Part shown: in pieces, positions 31,775 through 38,916 of the stretch | How positions within the stretch are numbered: position 1 is the first letter of the stretch | How the letters are laid out: each line of letters starts with the position of its first letter | Virus record (IMG/VR): IMGVR_UViG_3300025874_000006 | Location: 1 to 64,000 of that record | DNA: 64,000 nucleotides | Source of the DNA: a virus | Direction: 5' to 3' (one strand) | Notes under the pieces: generated by a model | Databases searched by the model: none | Seen by the model: the letters and a program-made list of their open reading frames with translations, nothing else | Told to the model about the DNA's origin: nothing | Position numbers and translations under genes: made by a program

Positions 31775-32995
31775 TTATCTTCGGGCTGAGTCCCAGCCCT
31801 TTAATATATTAGATGAAAAGTTGTTGTATGAAAATTCCATACGGTCAACCAGTTTCACCGCATCACCACCAAGTGTGTCAATTGCTACATAACCTTCTTC
31901 ACCAGTCACTTTGTAACCATCAGAAGTTTTCACGAAAGTATCAATCGATTTAAGTTTGTCTAAACTATTTATAAGTTTTAATTTGACTAAAACTATTAAT
32001 TTTTGCAATTCGAACATTTTAACTAAGTTTGCACGATTTGAAGCAGAAAAGAACTCCATTTCGTCCGCATACTTCTGTCTCCACGTCTCTTTACCACGTT
32101 CAGACTTCTTACTGTCAATCTCTTTTTTGTAGTAAGCTTGTCTATTACTTATCAATCCGTTAACATGCTTTTTTGAGTCGGGCAGTAATGCACCGGCACG
32201 AACGAAAGAGTTGTTGTATGTCTCAATCGACTGTGCGAGTTTAGGATTATTCTCTAATGCACGTAGAGTTGTTGCAGAGGTTTGTTTGAATAACTTACCA
32301 ATTTGAGTGAGAGTCTTATTAATGTCTTTGGTTTCTTTCTCTGACATGGTGGCTTTGGTCACATCTTTCAACATTGCGTCCTGAGACCATACGTTCCTAG
32401 ATTTTTTTAATTTAGAAACGTCCACTCCATAAGAGGCCTTCATCGATTCAAAGTCGCTCCCAGTATAGGTAGTGTGCCATACTATACCAATCTTTGCATC
32501 ACGAACTTCTTTCCCTTGGTCATACGGTACTGCATATGCAATAGTGTTCGGGTGGAACACACTATACTTTTGTCCATCGATAGTCTTAGTAGACACATCA
32601 CCTTTACCGAACAGGAAGTCTCCCTGAATAACACCCTTGATTCCCAACTCAGGAAGATACCGCAGAGCGTCCTTCAACTTAGCGTTCAGGTCTCCCGAAG
32701 TATCATCATCGATGTCGGCATCTGTCTTGTAGACCTTTGGGTTCTTATTGAAGATACCTTTCTTAGCAACAAAGAACTTACCGTCACTTGGATCAGTACC
32801 GCAGAAGACAGCAGGAGCGCCATCCCACTTTACGGACACACTCCCTTTAGAAGTACCAGCCAACATATCTCGCAGACCCCGAAGAGCAAAGATTGCCTCA
32901 CGGGTTCCTTGGACACCACCATAAAGGACTTTGTCCTCAATGTGAGTCATGTGAGTATTTTTACTCTCCGTTATGAAGTCTGCGAAGTTTTCCAT
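31775..32995 (-). CDS. capsid-targeted ligase-like KxDG protein
   Basis: A 406-aa protein. MENFADFITES is the targeting start. VSVKWDGAPAVF carries KxDG at 56-59, the nucleotidyl-lysine motif of DNA/RNA ligases and capping enzymes. GVIQGDFLF (about 121-129) fits motif III with Asp for Glu, and KIGIVWHTTY (168-177) fits motif IIIa. A motif V lysine pair could not be placed with certainty. The C-half is helical. A covalent nucleotidyltransferase acting on RNA or DNA is the best guess. Confidence 0.75.
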   Translation of the reverse strand: MENFADFITESKNTHMTHIEDKVLYGGVQGTREAIFALRGLRDMLAGTSKGSVSVKWDGAPAVFCGTDPSDGKFFVAKKGIFNKNPKVYKTDADIDDDTSGDLNAKLKDALRYLPELGIKGVIQGDFLFGKGDVSTKTIDGQKYSVFHPNTIAYAVPYDQGKEVRDAKIGIVWHTTYTGSDFESMKASYGVDVSKLKKSRNVWSQDAMLKDVTKATMSEKETKDINKTLTQIGKLFKQTSATTLRALENNPKLAQSIETYNNSFVRAGALLPDSKKHVNGLISNRQAYYKKEIDSKKSERGKETWRQKYADEMEFFSASNRANLVKMFELQKLIVLVKLKLINSLDKLKSIDTFVKTSDGYKVTGEEGYVAIDTLGGDAVKLVDRMEFSYNNFSSNILKGWDSARR

Positions 32996-33777
32996 TATAC
33001 GTTGTCTACCAAAATTATATCGAATGTTGCGGATACCTGAGTTGCTTGACCAGCAAGCACATCAATCTGGATGTCATGTTTTTCAGGGATTACTAAAGGT
33101 ACTGGATACGAGATATCCAAACTTTGTCCGCCTGCTGCGTTTAGATTCGCCTTGATTCTAAACACACCACCATTAAGAATTTCTCGGCAGAACAAACGAT
33201 ATGTCATTCGTGAGTTGGTCGATGCTTTGTCAGAACCCAAGTGAATACCTAACAAGTACGCGGTCTTTCCAGCCGGTACTGTGTAGATTGCCATCAATGT
33301 CTGACCAAGTCCAGCAATAATCTTTGCTGCGAGTACTGCACCTAAGTTAATCTCAATATCACTTTGGTTTGTGACGGTAGACATTTTAACACGGAACACA
33401 CGAGAGAATATGAGTGTGCCCGTAGCACCAATCTCAATCGTTTCGCTCTGTAGATTATAGTTCTCATCCAGACCGTCTACTATTACTTCTTCTCCGACTT
33501 CAGTTGCAGATGAAACTGAAACTAAACCGTTAGCTGGATATGGATATGCGATAGACCCATCATTACCGTCCCAGATAGTTCCGGCCGTTACGTCTCCATC
33601 GGTCGCACCAAACTTATTGATATGATTGTATCCTGTAAGAGCACCAGCTGCAAGTGGAATGTTACTTGCCGCACCAGAGGTGTTTAGGATGTTACCGTCT
33701 TTGTCCGCAAGCATCACCACTTCGTGGAGGTCTGCGTTGAATAAATTTTGTTGTCTTACTACACTAAATTGTGCCAT
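32995..33777 (-). CDS. structural-type beta-rich protein, 260 aa
   Basis: Starts MAQFSVVRQQNLFNADLHEV at 33777, after AGGGGAACAATT. Composition is Gly/Ala/Thr/Ile-rich with repeated short beta-strands, typical of virion surface or tail proteins. Not recognised. The longer frame from 33831 would overlap the upstream gene and lacks a ribosome binding site. Confidence 0.7.
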   Translation of the reverse strand: MAQFSVVRQQNLFNADLHEVVMLADKDGNILNTSGAASNIPLAAGALTGYNHINKFGATDGDVTAGTIWDGNDGSIAYPYPANGLVSVSSATEVGEEVIVDGLDENYNLQSETIEIGATGTLIFSRVFRVKMSTVTNQSDIEINLGAVLAAKIIAGLGQTLMAIYTVPAGKTAYLLGIHLGSDKASTNSRMTYRLFCREILNGGVFRIKANLNAAGGQSLDISYPVPLVIPEKHDIQIDVLAGQATQVSATFDIILVDNV

Positions 33778-33787
33778 AATTGTTCCC

Positions 33788-34939
33788 CTATAATAGTTTT
33801 TTACCAGTTGCCGGTTTACTCTTATAATCACACATTATGTGCGATGGATAGATTCCACCCTGTTTGTTTCGTATATTTACCTTAAAGTCGAAGTATCGAT
33901 TACTGAATACAATGTCTATTCGCTTACCGTTGCCTTGTTTACCACCGTATTGTATCTCGACATCTCCAGTGATAGTGGCATACTGCGGGTTCTTAGAGTC
34001 AGACATTTCCCAGAAGTACACCTTACCGCCTTCCATGCCGTGAACCATCCAATAATTAGAACCAATACAAGTCTGTAAGAATTTCTTTAACTTTTGTTTA
34101 TCTAATTTTGCCTTGACGTTAGGGAATTTTTTTCTTCCGTAATTGTTAAATACATCACAGAATATATCATCCTCTATACCGAAGGTATCTAATATAGCCT
34201 TGCCCATAGTAGTCTGTATTGACCCAGACTTTATGTCAGACGGAGTAAATATCTGAACAACACCAGCGTTCATGAAAGTCAAAGTACTTGAGAACTTCAA
34301 TGAAAGGTAACTGAACTTTCCGTTAGCGTGTTTTAATGTAATGTCAGTTAACTTTTTACCGTGTTCTGCGTGATTATATGGAGCAATAATCAACTGGTTA
34401 CCTTGCATTTTAATGGGCCGACTTTGGTTCATACCACCTTCCGCAATAACTTCAGTTACCGGAGATCTCATCTCCTCAGCACATCTAACAAGTACCTTCT
34501 CGACTTCTTTTGAATACGTCTTATTACTTTTTAAACCAGACAGTTGTTCGTTCAATACTTCAACGAAGTCTTTCTCAAACTTAATCCCTTTGTTTACTCT
34601 GGTACCGCCAGCAGGTTGACCACCAAACTCTTCGGTCTTCTCCAATTTACCGAGAGACAGTTCGACTCTGGAACTCTGGCCTTGCATCTTACCACCAACT
34701 ATTACCTTCCGTTGATTGGTAGGTAATAGTTTCAGAGCAAGAATCTTGCCAGCAATGTCTACTGGTTCCCCACTAGAGTACTTCGTGTTGTTGATAACAA
34801 CATACTCAGCAACGAGAATGCCGTCATCCGTGACAAAGTTATTAGACTTACCATCCATCTGAAAAACTTTTTGCACGAGAACTTCGGAACGATATTCTCT
34901 ATTTTCTCTCGTTATCTCATTGTATGATAAATTTGCCAT
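33788..34939 (-). CDS. conserved hypothetical protein, 383 aa
   Basis: A soluble protein. LTDITLKHANGKFSYLSLKF might be the D...xxK part of a PD-(D/E)XK nuclease fold, but no clear acidic partner is seen. YNHAEHGKKL and NNYGRKKFPNVKAK are other conserved-looking parts. Late promoter at 34980. Confidence 0.65.
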   Translation of the reverse strand: MANLSYNEITRENREYRSEVLVQKVFQMDGKSNNFVTDDGILVAEYVVINNTKYSSGEPVDIAGKILALKLLPTNQRKVIVGGKMQGQSSRVELSLGKLEKTEEFGGQPAGGTRVNKGIKFEKDFVEVLNEQLSGLKSNKTYSKEVEKVLVRCAEEMRSPVTEVIAEGGMNQSRPIKMQGNQLIIAPYNHAEHGKKLTDITLKHANGKFSYLSLKFSSTLTFMNAGVVQIFTPSDIKSGSIQTTMGKAILDTFGIEDDIFCDVFNNYGRKKFPNVKAKLDKQKLKKFLQTCIGSNYWMVHGMEGGKVYFWEMSDSKNPQYATITGDVEIQYGGKQGNGKRIDIVFSNRYFDFKVNIRNKQGGIYPSHIMCDYKSKPATGKKLL

Positions 34940-34979
34940 TAACCAGTCCTCTTTACTCTCTATAGAGTATAACAGATAC

Positions 34980-34987
34980 TATTTATA
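34980..34987 (-). promoter_or_regulatory. T4-type late promoter
   Basis: TATAAATA on the minus strand overlapping the stop of the exonuclease gene and 41 bp upstream of the 383-aa gene. It separates an early unit from a late one. Confidence 0.7.
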
Positions 34988-35702
34988 TGTCAAGAACATT
35001 TGCACTATTTTCTTCATTATATTGGGCAATAGTGTCGCGAAGTGGACGTACCCAGTTGTCACGATGTTCAATAAACACTTGAGGTTCGTGATTATCAACG
35101 GAGATAATTGTAACGAGTTGAGTGATGGGCATTCCAGTGCGTTCTTCCCACATGATGGAATATGCAGACTCTTGCATGAAGTAGTTCTTAATCCAGTCAA
35201 GACGTTTGGGTTTCATAGAAGTCTTGTAGTCGATGATAGACAATTTACCATCGAAGACGCCTACGCAATCCACACGGCCGGCAACACCCAGATGGGTAGA
35301 GTACAGTGGTGCTTCTTGAGCATGAACGACAGAAAGACGTTCGTCAAGGATTGGTTTAATCTTTAGGAAGGAATCTATTAGGTCAGGAGTACGTTTGGTC
35401 AACTTCTGTTCACCAGTGTCGATATCCATAGCCATGTACTTGTCATAGTCTGGATCGTTGTTGACATACTGTTCACAGATTTCGTGAACCGCAGTACCAC
35501 GCGTAGATGCGCGATAGGAGACACGGTTCGCTTCTTTCTCACCAACACGAGCACGCCATTTAGCAATGGAGTCGCGAGAGAGAATAGAAAGAACAGTAGT
35601 GATAGAAGGTAAGGTGATACCTTCGGGGGTTTCGTATTGACGACCAGTGTCCGTAGTTACGGCAGTCATCTCAGTCAGTTCCACGGGAACATGTTTAAAC
35701 AT
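34983..35702 (-). CDS. PD-(D/E)XK exonuclease (Cas4/RecB/MGME1-like)
   Basis: A 239-aa protein. TRGTAVHEICEQYV is the helical His region, GVAGRVDCVGVFDGKLSIIDYKTSMK holds the catalytic D...DxK core, and YFMQESAYSIMWEE has the QxxxY motif typical of RecB/Cas4-like exonucleases. Role in DNA resection during recombination is likely. Start 35702 (MFKHVPVEL) follows promoter copy 1. The first codons are duplicated in a truncated copy at 36017. Confidence 0.85.
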   Translation of the reverse strand: MFKHVPVELTEMTAVTTDTGRQYETPEGITLPSITTVLSILSRDSIAKWRARVGEKEANRVSYRASTRGTAVHEICEQYVNNDPDYDKYMAMDIDTGEQKLTKRTPDLIDSFLKIKPILDERLSVVHAQEAPLYSTHLGVAGRVDCVGVFDGKLSIIDYKTSMKPKRLDWIKNYFMQESAYSIMWEERTGMPITQLVTIISVDNHEPQVFIEHRDNWVRPLRDTIAQYNEENSANVLDI

Positions 35703-35733
35703 AATATAATCCAATTCAATTTAATATACCCCT

Positions 35734-35762
35734 ATTATAAAGGATTTGAATGGATTTGTCAA
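35734..35762 (-). promoter_or_regulatory. perfect sigma70 promoter, copy 1
   Basis: Minus strand TTGACA, 17 bp, TATAAT. Drives the exonuclease gene. Sequence identical to copy 2 through the whole promoter. Confidence 0.88.
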
Positions 35763-35771
35763 TAGGTAAAT

Positions 35772-35797
35772 GTGACTAATTTTACTATATTGGTCAA
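35772..35797. promoter_or_regulatory. 26-bp dyad element, degenerate copy
   Basis: TTGACCAA, 10 bp, TTAGTCAC on the minus strand, 9 bp upstream of the -35 box. Two arm positions differ from the perfect copies, so this site may be weakened. Confidence 0.55.
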
Positions 35798-35887
35798 ATA
35801 AGAATCCCCACGAATACGGGGGCTCTTGTAGGGTACTTTATGTCTTGGAGAACCTTAACTTACTGCTCTGGCATTTTTCTCATGCAC

Positions 35888-35911
35888 AAAAAAACCGCCC
35901 AAAAGCGGTTT
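35888..35911 (-). terminator. intrinsic terminator
   Basis: Minus-strand stem AACCGC/GCGGTT followed by T7. It stops transcription coming from the tRNA-Ala side and from promoter copy 2. The stretch 35912-36016 holds no gene that I can see. Confidence 0.85.
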
Positions 35912-36016
35912 CTTCGATGTTACTTGTCGGCTAAGCTTTCTACAGCGTCGTGAGACTGGAGGCCGTCCCAGAACTCTCACCAGATGCCCTAATTATAGGC
36001 TTTGATAGCAGACGAG

Positions 36017-36079
36017 TCAATCACCGCTGAGAATAGCGGCAGTCATTTCAGTCAAAGGTATAGGGTCGTGTGTAAACAT
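36017..36079 (-). pseudogene. truncated exonuclease gene start
   Basis: MFTHDPIPLTEMTA (36079 down) aligns with MFKHVPVELTEMTA of the exonuclease, then a new short tail runs to a stop after 20 codons. It sits behind promoter copy 2 exactly as the intact gene sits behind copy 1. It is either the remnant of a duplicated gene or a short expressed leader. Confidence 0.7.
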
Positions 36080-36110
36080 AATATAATCCAATTCAATTTA
36101 ATATACCCCT

Positions 36111-36139
36111 ATTATAAAGGATTTGAATGGATTTGTCAA
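36111..36139 (-). promoter_or_regulatory. perfect sigma70 promoter, copy 2
   Basis: Minus strand TTGACA, 17 bp, TATAAT. Now drives only the 20-codon remnant and then meets the terminator at 35888, so its RNA would be about 200 nt. Confidence 0.85.
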
Positions 36140-36148
36140 GGGTGATAG

Positions 36149-36174
36149 GTGACCAATTTAGGACTGTTGGTCAC
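36149..36174. promoter_or_regulatory. 26-bp dyad operator-like element, copy 3
   Basis: Perfect arms GTGACCAA and TTGGTCAC with 10 bp between, 9 bp upstream of the -35 box of promoter copy 2. Confidence 0.7.
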
Positions 36175-36180
36175 GTAAGA

Positions 36181-36201
36181 ATCCCCACGAGTACGGGGCT
36201 C
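36181..36201 (-). repeat. CCCC/GGGG hairpin, inverted partner of 36350
   Basis: Minus strand GAGCCCCGTACTCGTGGGGAT. Nearly the same hairpin appears on the plus strand at 36350-36369, so the two form an inverted pair flanking about 150 bp without genes. A version also lies at 35804-35824 in copy 1. Confidence 0.55.
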
Positions 36202-36349
36202 TTTATGGTACTCTTATGGTTTGGTGAACCTTAACTTGCGAGAGGTTTAATTCTCTGCTGCTTGGCATTTTTAACATGCACGTTTTGAGAGATCGCAGTT
36301 ATCAAGTTAGTGCGCAATGTTAGGCGCAATGTTCATCTCTTTTAGTACC

Positions 36350-36369
36350 GAGCCCCGTACAGTGGGGAA
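36350..36369 (+). repeat. CCCC/GGGG hairpin next to tRNA-Ala
   Basis: Plus strand GAGCCCCGTACAGTGGGGAA, 2 bp from the tRNA-Ala 3' end. May serve as a processing or stop signal for the tRNA transcript. In 36202-36349 I see only a direct repeat of GCGCAATGTT. Confidence 0.5.
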
Positions 36370-36371
36370 AT

Positions 36372-36445
36372 TGGTGGAGGAACGGGGAATCGAACCCCGA
36401 TCGACGCCGTGCAAGGGCGCAGTAATCCCGTTATACTATTCCCCC
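36372..36445 (-). tRNA. tRNA-Ala (TGC)
   Basis: Full cloverleaf with a GGGGGAA/TTCCTCC acceptor, GGGGTTCGATTCCCC T-arm, anticodon loop CTTGCAC and encoded CCA. Its 5' end overlaps the 3' end of the HNH gene by 10 bp. Confidence 0.92.
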
Positions 36446-36855
36446 AATAATGCTATTACTTCTTCCTTGTATTTACTATGAAACATTTCATGATGATTTG
36501 GACATAATGGTATAAGGTTATTTATATCATTGTTATGATGGTTCTCATCCATATGATGAACCACCACAATCTTATCAAAACCACATATCCTACATTCTTT
36601 AGGATTATGTCGAAAACATAGAGTTCTATAGTTAGTAGCGTTTTTATTCCAATAGTCTTGTCTATTATTGGCACAACTTCTACTACAGAATTTAGATTCT
36701 GTCACTTTCTTGGTGAGTGCTCTACCGAATACGGTATATGATTCTCCGCACCTAACACAGTCTTTACTATGTTCTTTTTCTTCACCAAATCTTTTATTGT
36801 AAGCAGCTGTTTGTTTTTGTTTATACTCTTCAGTATGATAACGACCATTATTCAT
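36436..36855 (-). CDS. HNH homing-type endonuclease, 139 aa
   Basis: The N-half has paired Cys (CVRCGESY and FCSRSCANN) that probably bind zinc. ECRICGFDKIVVVHHMDEN then NNLIPLCPNHHEMFH is a classic HNH/ββα-metal site. Nicking or cutting specificity unknown. The gene ends inside tRNA-Ala and has a late-type box at 36883. Confidence 0.88.
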   Translation of the reverse strand: MNNGRYHTEEYKQKQTAAYNKRFGEEKEHSKDCVRCGESYTVFGRALTKKVTESKFCSRSCANNRQDYWNKNATNYRTLCFRHNPKECRICGFDKIVVVHHMDENHHNNDINNLIPLCPNHHEMFHSKYKEEVIALLGE

Positions 36856-36882
36856 AATGCTCTCCTTTGTTAATCACACTAA

Positions 36883-36890
36883 TATTTATA
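36883..36890 (-). promoter_or_regulatory. T4-type late promoter
   Basis: TATAAATA on the minus strand, 28 bp upstream of the HNH gene. The HNH gene therefore carries its own late promoter. Confidence 0.68.
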
Positions 36891-36919
36891 ATAAATGCGA
36901 TTTACAAACACTCCTACCT

Positions 36920-37075
36920 CTATACTTTCTTATCTCTATTTATAACCTTCTCTTTCTTAACCGATTCCTCGGTCTTTTTCTTCTTACCAAAGATGTTGTC
37001 CCAGTTATCTCTTCCTTGTTTTGATAACGTCTTAGACTGTATGGCGTCTCCGGTTATATCGTTTCTGCTTACCAT
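36920..37075 (-). CDS. small basic protein with NDITGD / DNWDNIFG motifs, 51 aa
   Basis: Starts MVSRNDITGDAIQSKTLSKQ and continues RDNWDNIFGKKKK. This pattern is shared by many small phage proteins of unknown role. ATG 37075 follows AAAGGTG. It lies just after tRNA-Gly. Confidence 0.7.
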   Translation of the reverse strand: MVSRNDITGDAIQSKTLSKQGRDNWDNIFGKKKKTEESVKKEKVINRDKKV

Positions 37076-37092
37076 TCATACACCTTTAGATT

Positions 37093-37168
37093 TGGAGCGG
37101 GTAGTCGGGTTTGAACCGACCGCCTCAACCTTGGCAAGGTTGCGCTCTACCAAATGAGCTATACCCGC
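37093..37168 (-). tRNA. tRNA-Gly (GCC)
   Basis: Normal cloverleaf with a 7-bp acceptor GCGGGTA/TACCCGC, GTCGGTTCAAACCCGAC T-arm, anticodon loop TTGCCAA and encoded TCCA end. Confidence 0.93.
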
Positions 37169-37173
37169 AATAT

Positions 37174-37243
37174 TGGAGCGGAGTGTAGGAGTTTCACCTA
37201 CCTTCAATGGGGGGCACCCATAGACCCAATAACTGGCCTCCGC
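37174..37243 (-). tRNA. degenerate tRNA-like element, possibly Gly (GCC)
   Basis: GCGGAG/CTCCGC acceptor with TCCA end and a T-stem GTAGG/CCTAC, but the T-loop is TGAAACT in place of TTCxAxx, and the D-arm does not fold normally. The anticodon loop could read GTGCCCC. Only 70 nt long. Either a decayed second tRNA-Gly or a specialised tRNA-like RNA. Confidence 0.45.
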
Positions 37244-37250
37244 AAATTCT

Positions 37251-37466
37251 TTACTCTACAGTCAACTGGTCGGCCCATTTCAATTCCTGAATGATTCTAT
37301 TATACCAATTAGAATCTTCTTCTGAATTGTTCGGATTATCCCTTTCTACAGTCAATTGTTCTATACGCACAGTTATATAGTCTGTTCGTCTAGACGCCTT
37401 ACGTGATATCCTATCTAATAACTTTTTCTTCGAACCTGTCAACACTTCTATATTATTATAATCCAT
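37251..37466 (-). CDS. hypothetical protein, 71 aa
   Basis: MDYNNIEVLTGSKKKLLDRI opens a basic/acidic mixed helical protein. ATG 37466 gives 8-bp spacing to GGGGTG; it overlaps the cytochrome peroxidase gene end by 11 bp, which suggests coupling. Not recognised. Confidence 0.6.
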   Translation of the reverse strand: MDYNNIEVLTGSKKKLLDRISRKASRRTDYITVRIEQLTVERDNPNNSEEDSNWYNRIIQELKWADQLTVE

Positions 37467-38880
37467 TGTCATTACACCCCAAATCTCTACGCGAGTCTTC
37501 ATCATTGTTAGTTACACAATTACCACTTGGTAATTCTTCTGGTACATATCTCATCAAGTCTGAGTCGTATAGACCCTCTTCTAAGAAAGAAATTAAGTTG
37601 TCTGTCTCTTCATCAGTCAGACTGAGAGGAACAAACCGATAATCCAAATCAGTTATCTCTACCTGTGGATGTTCAGGAATACCTGCTACTTTATATCGTA
37701 CAACATCTGCTATAGATGACATAGAACCACCGTGACCGAATACAGTAGTATCTTTAAGATTGTATAGGGGTGGTACCTTAAAGGCAAAATCAGACATCTG
37801 GTCACCAGTAAATCCACCACGACCTTTTCGGTCGGCTTCTTTCACTTCACCAACAGTCTCTTCCCAGATATCCAAGTCATGGAAACCTAGAGTCATAAAC
37901 ACTTCACTCGCCAAAGAACCGACAGGTGAGGATAACGCGGGCCCATTATGACACCCTGCACAATTACCTTTACCGAAGAACACCTTCGCACCTTCGACTT
38001 GTTCTAGGGTCATAGCATTTTCATCACCTCGCAACAACCTCTGGAAGGGTGCGCGGTTTGCAAGTACAGTACGTTCATATGCTGCAATCGCAAGTGCAGC
38101 TGCTTCCAACATGTCGTCTGGTTGAGATGTACCGTATGCCGCTTCAAACATCATCTGATACTTCTCATTAGTGGTAAGGATAGAACCCTCTTCGCCAGGA
38201 TTAAGTCTATGCACTCCTAGTCCAGCAACCGCCTGAGTCTCCAGACCAGAGAAGTTACGTAAGTTAGCTTCCTTCGGAGTACCCTCGGTGAAGTGTCGTT
38301 CAGGATCTATACCAATATTGACAATACCACCAATCACATTACCGAATTGGCCATTCCATAACATAACTTCTTGGTATGCGGTATTCAATATAGTAGGCGA
38401 TGTTAAAGGTTGTACATCAGCAAACTCTTCCATACCTTCCGCGAAATTACGATGGTCAAATCCAATACCACCTTCACCAATACCTTGACGAATACCGGAC
38501 TTAAATCCGTTCTGACCATTATGACAAGATGCACAAGACCATGTGTTGTTCATATCGGTTTCATTGGTCTCGGTCGAAGTCATACCAGTTTCATGGAAAA
38601 GCAACTTGCCGAGTTCCACCTTATCCGAGGTAATAGGATTACTAGGGTCTTGTGGGATGTTTAAGAAGTCATCGCTCTCTGGTAGGATATAACCTTCATA
38701 GGAACCGGTCGGTGAGGTTACACTCAATATATCACGAAGTTCACCAATAGAAACTTCTAGAGCTGTGGGTTGTGGGGGCGGAGTAACCGTTATAGGTTCT
38801 ACCGGAGTAGTCTCAGAACCACCGGAACCACAGGCAGTTAGGAATATAGACGATGACAACAACGCAATTTTACTATTCAT
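37456..38880 (-). CDS. di-haem cytochrome c peroxidase family lipoprotein
   Basis: A 474-aa protein. The lipoprotein signal ends in FLTAC (Cys at 17). Two c-type haem sites are CASCH (116-120) and CAGCH (307-311), with VELGKLLFHETGMTS before the first as in CcpA/MauG-type peroxidases. It would be exported, lipidated and haem-loaded by host systems, then reduce peroxide or oxidise a partner in the periplasm. Found between tRNA-Ser and the tRNA-Gly pair; a cytochrome of this class is very unusual for a phage. ATG 38880 gives a clean signal peptide. Confidence 0.88.
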   Translation of the reverse strand: MNSKIALLSSSIFLTACGSGGSETTPVEPITVTPPPQPTALEVSIGELRDILSVTSPTGSYEGYILPESDDFLNIPQDPSNPITSDKVELGKLLFHETGMTSTETNETDMNNTWSCASCHNGQNGFKSGIRQGIGEGGIGFDHRNFAEGMEEFADVQPLTSPTILNTAYQEVMLWNGQFGNVIGGIVNIGIDPERHFTEGTPKEANLRNFSGLETQAVAGLGVHRLNPGEEGSILTTNEKYQMMFEAAYGTSQPDDMLEAAALAIAAYERTVLANRAPFQRLLRGDENAMTLEQVEGAKVFFGKGNCAGCHNGPALSSPVGSLASEVFMTLGFHDLDIWEETVGEVKEADRKGRGGFTGDQMSDFAFKVPPLYNLKDTTVFGHGGSMSSIADVVRYKVAGIPEHPQVEITDLDYRFVPLSLTDEETDNLISFLEEGLYDSDLMRYVPEELPSGNCVTNNDEDSRRDLGCNDNGL

Positions 38881-38916
38881 AATATAAGAGCCTCTCATAA
38901 CTCTTTTCAATTGTAG

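Larger units (their letters stand above)
35658..35887 (-). repeat. tandem duplication, copy 1
   Basis: This unit contains the exonuclease start, promoter, dyad element, a CCCC/GGGG hairpin (35804-35824) and a conserved upstream stretch. It matches 36036-36281 in the same order, with several small indels. The copies have diverged, so the duplication is not recent. Confidence 0.75.
36036..36281 (-). repeat. tandem duplication, copy 2
   Basis: Second copy of the control region. The -35 to -10 region and the leader to the ATG are identical to copy 1 over about 60 bp. The upstream part carries the better dyad and a longer spacer. Confidence 0.75.

Noticed and set aside
36300-36340. Short direct repeats GCGCAATGTT considered as a CRISPR or iteron array
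   Set aside because: Only two copies, no regular spacing or spacers. No CRISPR array was seen anywhere in the window.
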